Origin: Akkermansiaceae bacterium
Lineage (GTDB): Bacteria > Verrucomicrobiota > Verrucomicrobiia > Verrucomicrobiales > Akkermansiaceae
Direction of reading: 5' to 3'
DNA length: 64,000 bases
NCBI GenBank assembly: GCA_019634595.1
Contig: JAHCBC010000008.1
Location: 43,406-107,405 of the forward strand
Both the position numbers and the translations under genes were made by a program. The notes beneath the pieces were generated by a model. The model was not told the origin of the DNA, did not search any database, and was given only the letters and a program-made list of their open reading frames with translations. Positions 57,943-64,000 of this stretch are shown here, one piece after another. Position 1 is the first letter of the stretch. Each line of letters opens with the position of its first letter.

Positions 57943-58890
57943 ATGCTGACGCGGCGGAAAGCCCTGCTCCTCATGGCGTCCGCGCTCGGGGTTCCCCGGG
58001 CGGGTGCGGCAGTGGAGGAGGGGCGCCGGTTCGAGCGTGGCCTGATGGCCACCCGCTTCATCGTCACCTGTTACCATGGGGATGCGGAACTGGTCGGGAA
58101 GGCGGTGGAGGCCGCGTTCGCCGAAGCGGAGCGGATCAACGACACCGCGTCCGACTACATCGCGGACAGCGAGCTGCTTTCCATCGGAAAGGTTCCTCCC
58201 GGCACGCCGGTGAGGATACCGCCATTGCTTTTCGGCCTGCTGGAGGAGGCGTGGTCACAGGCGGAAAAGACCGGCGGCTTGTTCGATCCCACCATCGGTC
58301 CGTTGTCCCGCCTGTGGAGGGAATCCCGGCGGAGGAAGGCACTGCCGGATGCGGCCACCCTGGCCCGGGCGAAGGCGGCGGTCGGTTGGAGAAAACTGGT
58401 GCTGGATCCCGCGGAATTGACCGCCACTTTCACCGTCCCGGACATGCGGCTGGACCTGGGGGGAATCGCCAAAGGACAGGCGGCGGACCGGATGCTGGCG
58501 ATCCTGGGGGCACACGGTGTTTCCCGCAGCTCCGTGACGGCCGGTGGGGATGTCCGGATGGGGGATCCTCCCCCCGGGAAAGAGGGATGGAACATCGGCG
58601 TCCGCAACACGGATGTGGATCATAATGCCGCGGAACTCCTGCTGCGGAACAAGGCGGTGTCCACCTCAGGCGACCTGCGCCAGTTCATCGAGATCGGCGG
58701 CGTCCGCTATTCCCACATCATCGACCCGGCGACGGGGCTGGGCCTGACGAAGCCCGCGGCGGCGACGGTCATCGCCGCCAACGCCACCATCAGCGACGCG
58801 CTTGCCACGGCCTGCTGCATCGCGGACCGGGAGGCGGGAAAACGGCTCGTGGAGGCCCAGGGGGCGGAGGTTTTCCACGCGGACGGTTAG
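57943..58890 (+). CDS. apbE: FAD:protein FMN transferase (ApbE family)
   Basis: 315 residues. The N-terminus LTRRKALLLMASALG is a Tat-like or Sec signal with paired Arg. ApbE signatures: MATRFIVTCYHGD, FDPTIGPLSRLWR, LDLGGIAKGQAAD, VTAGGDVRMG, HIIDPATG and the late SDALATACCI. ApbE covalently attaches FMN to Thr of exported redox proteins such as Nqr/Rnf subunits. It lies 4 bp after the SUMF1 gene. A terminator-like hairpin follows at 59072. Confidence 0.92.
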   Translation: MLTRRKALLLMASALGVPRAGAAVEEGRRFERGLMATRFIVTCYHGDAELVGKAVEAAFAEAERINDTASDYIADSELLSIGKVPPGTPVRIPPLLFGLLEEAWSQAEKTGGLFDPTIGPLSRLWRESRRRKALPDAATLARAKAAVGWRKLVLDPAELTATFTVPDMRLDLGGIAKGQAADRMLAILGAHGVSRSSVTAGGDVRMGDPPPGKEGWNIGVRNTDVDHNAAELLLRNKAVSTSGDLRQFIEIGGVRYSHIIDPATGLGLTKPAAATVIAANATISDALATACCIADREAGKRLVEAQGAEVFHADG

Positions 58891-59071
58891 AGCCGCCTGT
58901 TGTAAGGCATGGCCTGCAGTTATCAGAAACGGTGATCCTTGCGGATTTACCATGTCATGACACATAAAAAAGAAGCGATCCGTCTGACTTGCTCCGAGGA
59001 AAAACCCTTAACCTGGAAGCTGTCAGGCGGACCGCCTTCTTTGTCTTGCGACAGACGATATTACGCCGTCC

Positions 59072-59105
59072 GGGAGATGTTATTTCATCTCTCCCATATT
59101 TTTCT
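59072..59105 (+). terminator. Rho-independent terminator between apbE and ThuA genes
   Basis: GAGATG (59074-59079) pairs with CATCTC (59086-59091), extended by GGG and CCC with a bulge, followed by ATATTTTTCTGATTATTTTTT. It could serve both convergent genes but has the T-run only on the + side. Confidence 0.6.
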
Positions 59106-59107
59106 GA

Positions 59108-59965
59108 TTATTTTTTCGGAGCCTCGTATCCTGGGAGCGGCTTGCCGTTTTCATCCAGTTTTCCGGTGACCCACAGCAGGCCGCGGGTGATGAGGTCCAG
59201 ATAGCGGGCGTCCTCGATGGTGGCGTTGTTATGGCCGAGGGTGGTGCCGAACACCTTGGTCTTCTTCGGTCCGTAGATGTTGGTCCAGGCGACGACGGCG
59301 TGGTTCTTTCCGGGTTGGTCCCCCGCGTCCTGCTTGCCTTCGATGAGCGGATGGGCGTCCGGCCAGTTCTTGAAGTTGCCCTCGATGCCGTGGACGTTGT
59401 TATAGAGTTCTTCCTTCTCCGTGGTCCATTCCTCCATCCCGACGGTGATCGGGTGCTTCTTGTCCACGAAGGTGAGGGCGATGGGCTTCTGCGGGCCGTG
59501 GCCGGAGGACTGGAGGCCCAGGATGTTGAACCATCCGGCTTCCGGGGCGTCCGGTTTCATCGGGCTTTGGAAGGGGCCGCTGCGGTAGGAGTGCATGGCA
59601 CAGTGCAGGGCGACCATCGGGAGCCCTTCCTTGTGGGCATTGAAGATGTTGTCGAGATAGGCCTTGTCCGTCACGTCGGCGCAGCATTCGTCATGGATCA
59701 CCACGTCGAAGGGCTTGCCCCAGTCGGCCTTCTCATAGATCGGGAATTTGCCTTTGGTGCCCTTGTCCGGGGAATACTCGATCTGGACATCGACATTGGC
59801 GCGGGCGGAGATGCCATCGGAGAGGAGATACTGCTGCTTCGCGTAGTCGTGGCAGCAGCCGCCGAGGACGAGCAGGACTTTCAACGGCTTGGCGGGTTCG
59901 GCGGCCTGGAGCCCGGAAAGGGATGCCAGGGTGGCGAACGCGATCATCTGGAGTTTCTTGATCAT
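59108..59965 (-). CDS. ThuA domain exported protein
   Basis: 285 residues from MIKKLQMIAFATLASLSGLQAAEP (signal peptide); the longer frame upstream antisense to the HAD gene is rejected. ThuA-like (glutamine amidotransferase fold) pieces are LKVLLVLGGCCHDYAKQQYLLSDGI, FDVVIHDECCADVTDKAYLD, EGLPMVALHCAMHSYR, KKHPITVGMEEW and VVAWTNIYGPKKTKVFGTTLGHNNATI. Large families of such exported proteins occur in Planctomycetes and Verrucomicrobia next to dehydrogenases and sulfatases; the reaction is unknown. It stands alone, convergent with apbE. Confidence 0.9.
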   Translation of the reverse strand: MIKKLQMIAFATLASLSGLQAAEPAKPLKVLLVLGGCCHDYAKQQYLLSDGISARANVDVQIEYSPDKGTKGKFPIYEKADWGKPFDVVIHDECCADVTDKAYLDNIFNAHKEGLPMVALHCAMHSYRSGPFQSPMKPDAPEAGWFNILGLQSSGHGPQKPIALTFVDKKHPITVGMEEWTTEKEELYNNVHGIEGNFKNWPDAHPLIEGKQDAGDQPGKNHAVVAWTNIYGPKKTKVFGTTLGHNNATIEDARYLDLITRGLLWVTGKLDENGKPLPGYEAPKK

Positions 59966-60068
59966 GGGGATGTGATGGAGAGGCTGCGCTACGGGACGGC
60001 CGGTGGCGATCTTTCTCCGGGGGATAATGTGCTTCCGGGGATGGGTGTTACCCCACAGCATCGATTGC

Positions 60069-60716
60069 ATGAAACAAGGTCTTCTTTTTGATCTGGACGG
60101 CACCCTGGTGGACTCCCTGCCGGGTATCACCGCGTCCCTGAACCATGCCTTGGCCGGCATGGGGTTCGCCACCCACGGGGGGCTGGAGGTCCGGCGGTTC
60201 ATCGGCAACGGATCATGGATGCTGGCGAAGAGGGCCGCCCCGCGGGATTCCCCGGATGAGGTCGTCGCGGCCGTCGAACTGGCGTTCAAGGCGCACTATG
60301 ACCTGCACTGGCAGGAAGGCACCGCTCCCTATCCGGGCGTTCCGGAGGTGCTGGCGGAACTGCGGGGGAAAGGCCACCCGATGGCGGTCCTCTCGAACAA
60401 GCCGCATCCGTTCACCACCGTCATCGTGGAGCGGTTGTTCCCCGGCATCGCGTTTGATGCGGTCGTCGGGCAAAAGGATGGCATCCCGCACAAGCCGGAC
60501 CCGGCGGGGGCGCTGGAGATCGTCCGTATTTTCGGCCTGCCACCGGAGGACTGTGTGTTGATCGGGGACTCCACCATTGATCTGGAGACGGCGCGCAATG
60601 CGGGCATCCGTTCGGTTGCCGTGACATGGGGTTACCATGACCGCGCTCCGTTGCTGGAAGGTGGGCCTGAAAAACTCATTGATGGGGTGGGTGAACTCCC
60701 TGCGGCTCTGGAATGA
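60069..60716 (+). CDS. HAD hydrolase, phosphoglycolate phosphatase-like
   Basis: 215 residues from MKQGLLFDLDGTLVDSLPGI. Full HAD motifs: FDLDGTLVDS (both Asp present), AVLSNKPHPFT, Lys in HKPDP and VLIGDSTIDLETARNAG. The pattern is that of Gph/PGP-type phosphatases. Phosphoglycolate is the likely but unproven substrate. In contrast to the HAD gene at 19894, motif I is intact. It lies divergent from the ThuA gene and 63 bp before lemA. Confidence 0.88.
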   Translation: MKQGLLFDLDGTLVDSLPGITASLNHALAGMGFATHGGLEVRRFIGNGSWMLAKRAAPRDSPDEVVAAVELAFKAHYDLHWQEGTAPYPGVPEVLAELRGKGHPMAVLSNKPHPFTTVIVERLFPGIAFDAVVGQKDGIPHKPDPAGALEIVRIFGLPPEDCVLIGDSTIDLETARNAGIRSVAVTWGYHDRAPLLEGGPEKLIDGVGELPAALE

Positions 60717-60779
60717 TTGGAAACGAAAGATCGTTTCGTATTCGACGTCCCGTCCGGAGGGGTGTTAGGAATGCCTTCC

Positions 60780-61385
60780 ATGAAAAAGGGCATCGGCGTT
60801 CTGCTGGTCATCGTCGGACTGATCGTGATCATCGCCTTCTCCGTGAGGGGAACCTACAACAGCCTCGTCGGGCAACAGGAAGGGGTGGACGCGGCGTGGG
60901 CGCAGGTTTCCAACCAATACCAGCGGCGCGCGGATCTGGTGCCCAATCTGGTGAAAACGGTGGAAGGTTCCGCGAACTTCGAGAAGTCCACCTTGGAAAG
61001 TGTGGTGAACGCGCGCGCCTCCGTCGGGCGCGTGAACATCGATGCCGGCAAGGCGCCTGACGAGGCGGCCCTGCAGAAGTTCCAGGAAGCGCAGGGCCAG
61101 TTCAGCAGCGCCCTGTCCCGCCTGCTGGTGGTTGCGGAGAACTATCCGGACCTGAAAGCGAGCGCCGGATTCCGGGATCTGCAGGTGCAACTGGAGGGGA
61201 CGGAAAACCGCATCGCGGTGGAGCGGGGCCGCTTCAACGAAGTGGTGAGGGACTACAACACCAGTGTCAGGAAATTCCCCGCCGTCCTGTTCGCGGGGAT
61301 GTTCGGTTTCCAGACGAAGCCCTATTTCAAATCCGACGCCGGGACGGACAAGGTGCCTGAAGTGAAGTTCGGATCCGGTCAATGA
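60780..61385 (+). CDS. lemA: LemA family protein
   Basis: 201 residues from the ATG at 60780 (AGGAATG is the ribosome site). One N-terminal membrane segment (GIGVLLVIVGLIVIIAFSV) is followed by the LemA helices: TYNSLVGQQEGVDAAWAQVSNQYQRRADLVPNLVKTVEG, QLEGTENRIAVERGRFNEVVRDYNTSVRKFPAV. LemA proteins are membrane-anchored with an unknown role. They sit almost always with TPM-domain genes, as here, where the next start overlaps by 4 bp. Confidence 0.95.
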   Translation: MKKGIGVLLVIVGLIVIIAFSVRGTYNSLVGQQEGVDAAWAQVSNQYQRRADLVPNLVKTVEGSANFEKSTLESVVNARASVGRVNIDAGKAPDEAALQKFQEAQGQFSSALSRLLVVAENYPDLKASAGFRDLQVQLEGTENRIAVERGRFNEVVRDYNTSVRKFPAVLFAGMFGFQTKPYFKSDAGTDKVPEVKFGSGQ

Positions 61386-62149
61386 TCTCCCGGCGTCTAT
61401 CGGTGTGGCTGGCGGCGTTTTTCGTTTCCGCAGCCATGCTGTGCGGCTGGAGCCTGGCGGCGCCCCTGCCGCCCAGCCCTTCCCCACGCTATGTCCAGGA
61501 CGAGGCGAAGTGGCTGGGCGCCCACGCCTACTCCGCTCTGGACCTGAAGCTGGAGTGGTTCGAGCGGGAAACCTCCAACCAGGTGATCGTCGGGATCTAC
61601 CGGCGGCTTCCGGCAGGCGAAGAGTTGTTCGACTACAGCCAGCGTATTTTCGATGCCTGGATGCCCGGGCAGAAGGGGAAGGACAATGGGGTGCTGCTGC
61701 TGGTCTTCGCGGCGGACCGGAAGATCCGCATTCATACCGGCTACGGCCTGGAAGGCGCGCTGCCGGATGCGAGGGCGGGCAGGATCATCAGGGAAGTGAT
61801 CGCACCCGGTATCCTGGCGGGCGACCGGGAGGCTGCGATCGGGGCCGGGGTGGATGCCATCATCGACTCCCTGAAAGGTGAATACGAAGGGGATGGCGGC
61901 ACGAATCTGGATCACCCGGAAGGCTTCGCCGAATCGGTTTGGCCGGTGGTTCTGGTGGCCGGTTTCCTGCTGCTCGGACTCCGCTTCCCGGTCATTTTTG
62001 AAGTGGCTGACGTGATTTTCAGCGCCATGGGTTCTTCAAGAAGCCGCTCGGGAGGGGGATCATGGGGAGGCTCATCCTCTTCCGGTGGCGGAGGTTTTTC
62101 CGGAGGTGGTGGCCGCAGCGGTGGCGGTGGGGCCAGTGGCGGCTGGTGA
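61382..62149 (+). CDS. TPM domain protein (YgcG-like) with Gly/Ser-rich tail
   Basis: 255 residues. It has a signal peptide, then the TPM domain YVQDEAKWLGAHAYSALDLKLEWFERETSNQVIVGIYRRLP, KGKDNGVLLLVFAADRKIRIHTGYGLEGALPDARAGRI, then a membrane segment (VWPVVLVAGFLLLGLRFP) and a terminal SGGGGFSGGGGRSGGGGASGG-type tail, normal for the family. It is coupled with lemA by ATGA overlap. It may act in envelope maintenance; the photosystem repair role of the plant homologue does not transfer. Confidence 0.92.
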   Translation: MISRRLSVWLAAFFVSAAMLCGWSLAAPLPPSPSPRYVQDEAKWLGAHAYSALDLKLEWFERETSNQVIVGIYRRLPAGEELFDYSQRIFDAWMPGQKGKDNGVLLLVFAADRKIRIHTGYGLEGALPDARAGRIIREVIAPGILAGDREAAIGAGVDAIIDSLKGEYEGDGGTNLDHPEGFAESVWPVVLVAGFLLLGLRFPVIFEVADVIFSAMGSSRSRSGGGSWGGSSSSGGGGFSGGGGRSGGGGASGGW

Positions 62150-62166
62150 CGATCAATTCAAGAATC

Positions 62167-62595
62167 ATGGAACATTTCATCACGGACGAAGAGGAGTTGC
62201 TGCTGATCCAGGCGATCCGGGAGCAGGAGGCACGCACCAGCGCGGAGATCCGTGTGTGTGTGACCGACCGCGTGGTGTTCCGGCCGAAGCGGTATGCCTG
62301 GCGGGTCTTCGAAAGGAATGGCATGAGGAACACCGCGAACCGGAATGCCGCGTTGATCGTGATGATGCCGCGCGTGAAACAGATCGTGATCCTCGGGGAT
62401 GCCGGTCTCGATGCCATGGTGCCCGCGGACTACTGGGACAAGGCGGTCGCCGCGATGGTGAAAGGGATGCATGACCATGGCCCGCTCGCCTCCCTGCAGG
62501 AAGGGTTGCGCGGCCTGGGGGATGTCCTCAGCAAGCACTGGCCCCGGGGAGAGGGAGACCGGAACGAACTGCCGGATGAACTTCTCCGGGATTGA
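62167..62595 (+). CDS. Second TPM-domain protein
   Basis: 142 residues. MEHFITDEEELLLIQAIREQEARTSAEIRVCVTDRV, then AWRVFERNGMRNTANRNAALIVMMPRVKQIVILGDAGLDAMVP, is the TPM fold of the short cytoplasmic group, without signal peptide or tail. It lies 17 bp after the first TPM gene, so lemA-TPM-TPM form one operon, a common arrangement in Bacteroidetes and Verrucomicrobia. Confidence 0.88.
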   Translation: MEHFITDEEELLLIQAIREQEARTSAEIRVCVTDRVVFRPKRYAWRVFERNGMRNTANRNAALIVMMPRVKQIVILGDAGLDAMVPADYWDKAVAAMVKGMHDHGPLASLQEGLRGLGDVLSKHWPRGEGDRNELPDELLRD

Positions 62596-62600
62596 GCGTA

Positions 62601-62999
62601 TCAAGCCGCCCGGTTGCGCTCATCCACCTGGCTGTTCAGCGTGCAGAAGTCGTACAGATAACCGATGCCGAACAGGCCGAAGGTGAGCAACCAGACGATG
62701 CCGCTGACAATTTTTCCAAGGTAGAACCGATGGATGCCGAAGGTTCCCAGGAAAGTCTGGAGAATCCATGCGACCGAATAGTCATAGCGCCCTGCCGTGA
62801 AGCGATGGTCCGCCTGGCGGTCCATGGAGGGGATCAGGAAAAGGTCGATGATCCAGCCGATGAACAGCAGGCCGAAGGTGAAAAACCAGATCACACCGGT
62901 CACCGGTTTTCCGTAGTAAAAGCGGTGCGAGCCTGTGAAACCGAAAAGCCAGGTCAGGTAACCGATCGTCTTGCTGTGGGTGTCACCACGGGTGGTCAT
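62601..62999 (-). CDS. TM2 domain protein with two TM2 units
   Basis: 132 residues. Two copies of the TM2 pattern occur: TIGYLTWLFGFTGSHRFYYGKPVTGVIWFFTFGLLFIGWIIDLF, and SVAWILQTFLGTFGIHRFYLGKIVSGIVWLLTFGLFGIGYLYDF. Each has the GxHRFYxGK loop between membrane helices. The tandem form gives four membrane segments. The function is unknown. It is convergent with the TPM operon, with only 5 bp between stop codons. Confidence 0.9.
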   Translation of the reverse strand: MTTRGDTHSKTIGYLTWLFGFTGSHRFYYGKPVTGVIWFFTFGLLFIGWIIDLFLIPSMDRQADHRFTAGRYDYSVAWILQTFLGTFGIHRFYLGKIVSGIVWLLTFGLFGIGYLYDFCTLNSQVDERNRAA

Positions 63000-63062
63000 G
63001 TGGTGACAGATGACGTGGATCTTGATTTCCCGCCACTTGAATTCCGGACCTTGTTTGTAGGG

Positions 63063-64000
63063 TCAGAGCTGGTCGGCGATGGCCTCCGCGATGGGGGCGA
63101 TGGGTGACTCCGTCTGGCTGAGGCGGCGGCGCGGGGAGATGCGGAAGTCCGGCAGGAACACCTTGTCGATGAGTTCCTTCACCTGCCCCGGATCCCGGAA
63201 GGAGATGTTCAGCTCCCGGTTGATGCGCATGCTGAGGGTGTCCAGGTTGGCCGAGCCGACGCAGGCCCAGTCATCGCAGATCATCACCTTCATGTGGGTC
63301 ATGAGAGGGTAGTTATAGACCTTTCCCCCGGCCTGGATGAGACGGCGGGCGACCGCGATGTTGGCGACGTCCATGATGGTGGAGTCCCCACGGGCGGGGA
63401 GAATCATGCGGACGTCCACGCCACGGCGGGCGGCCTCCTCGATGGCCATGGTGATGTCGTCATGGGCGACGTAGGGGTTCTGGATCCAGATCCTCTTGCG
63501 CGCGGCGCGGATGCCCATGAGCGTGGCCTTGAGGATCTCGTAGCGGCCCTCCGCAGGGTCCGTGCGCAGGATGCGGATGGGGGCGCCATCCCCCACGGGC
63601 GGCACGCGCCTGATGAATCTCGGCGGACGCAGCAGGCCGAAGTCGCCATACGGTCCGGCCTTCCGCCAGGTGCGGTTGTAGTCGCGCTGGAAGTCCGCGA
63701 CGATGGGACCCTCGATGCGGATCATCAGATCGTGCCACTCGTTGAAGTACTCACGGCCGATGTTCATGCCGCCGATGTAGGCGACGCGGTTGTCCACCAG
63801 GATAAGCTTCGAGTGGTCCGCCACCAGCCAGGGATTGAGCGTGCGGCGTACCTCCAGTTCCGAACCGGAACGGAGATAGAGGGGCATGTTCGTGGGCGGG
63901 ACGAATCCCTTCGGGGCCGGAGTCTCCGGCGGGGAGGTCTGGGCGAAGGAACTGCCCATGTCATCGAACATCACACGGACCTCCACGTCCTTGGAGCGCT
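63063..64000 (-). CDS. Phospholipase D/cardiolipin synthase family protein (5' end beyond window)
   Basis: The frame is open to base 64000, so about 310 C-terminal residues are visible and the start lies outside; a GTG at 63986 is not the start. Two HKD motifs: HSKLILVDNRVAYIGGMN, and HMKVMICDDWACVGSANLD (HxKxxxxD, with the GSxN partner). The surrounding RRGVDVRMILPARGDS and NRELNISFRDP fit the cardiolipin synthase branch, which condenses phosphatidylglycerols at the membrane. Whether it makes cardiolipin is inference. Confidence 0.85.
   Translation of the reverse strand, partial: RSKDVEVRVMFDDMGSSFAQTSPPETPAPKGFVPPTNMPLYLRSGSELEVRRTLNPWLVADHSKLILVDNRVAYIGGMNIGREYFNEWHDLMIRIEGPIVADFQRDYNRTWRKAGPYGDFGLLRPPRFIRRVPPVGDGAPIRILRTDPAEGRYEILKATLMGIRAARKRIWIQNPYVAHDDITMAIEEAARRGVDVRMILPARGDSTIMDVANIAVARRLIQAGGKVYNYPLMTHMKVMICDDWACVGSANLDTLSMRINRELNISFRDPGQVKELIDKVFLPDFRISPRRRLSQTESPIAPIAEAIADQL

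Noticed and set aside
1..64000. CRISPR array
   Set aside because: No regularly spaced direct repeats of 25-40 bp were seen; the short heptamer array at 16056-16148 has no spacers.

Overview
The window looks like a chromosomal segment of a GC-rich member of the Verrucomicrobiota, probably order Verrucomicrobiales near Luteolibacter or Haloferula. The genus is an inference from gene content, not from a marker gene. The clues are a membrane-bound dehydrogenase fused to a PVC-type CxxCH haem module, an SHD1-type metallopeptidase, SUMF1 and ThuA proteins, an exported protein with a TSP3-type Asp-rich motif, and a two-gene family of exported helical-repeat proteins.

Layout. 1-20.6 kb is ordinary chromosome. 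It holds two exported proteins coupled by an ATGA overlap (the first runs off the left edge), a sugar-phosphate nucleotidyltransferase, the 1014-aa haem dehydrogenase, an orphan NERD-helicase, a large Calx-beta/SGNH hydrolase, rodA, a TetR regulator, a DUF4336 protein and small unknowns. It then holds the translation cluster nusA-infB-rbfA with a GNAT gene, and a HAD protein.

20.6-50.7 kb is a genomic island of about 30 kb in the 3' end of tRNA-Lys(TTT). A 39-bp exact direct repeat (20689-20727 and 50641-50679) marks its ends, and a tyrosine recombinase sits next to the right end. The 21.7-42.6 kb part is GC-rich and reads like a stress and storage-glycan module: YihY, DUF4235, three DUF892 ferritin-like proteins, PAP2, two SDRs, DUF6766, a cytoplasmic GH13 glucanotransferase with CBM20, malQ, an isochorismatase-like hydrolase, an alpha/beta hydrolase, a zinc alcohol dehydrogenase, an FAD/NAD(P) protein, MOSC, an AarF-type kinase and a PQQ-type sugar dehydrogenase. 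The 42.7-45.9 and 48.5-50.6 kb parts are AT-richer and hold small regulators, unknowns and palindromic repeats. Between them sit two GC-rich paralogous exported proteins. A yetF relic shows decay.

50.7-64 kb. Just beyond the right attachment site lies an AT-richer gene for a 942-aa metallophosphoesterase fused to a STAND-like NTPase and TPR-like tail, a candidate defence protein. A transposase scrap follows. Ordinary chromosome then resumes: a gluzincin peptidase, a nucleoside-type MFS permease, a SUMF1 protein, ApbE, ThuA, a phosphoglycolate phosphatase-like HAD, a lemA-TPM-TPM operon, a TM2 protein, and a phospholipase D/cardiolipin synthase family gene running off the right edge.

The most notable points are the tRNA-Lys island and its swapped terminator hairpins, the MPP-STAND protein, a recurring TGGACA-N4-TGTCCA palindrome (five copies), and a heptamer-repeat element between infB and rbfA.
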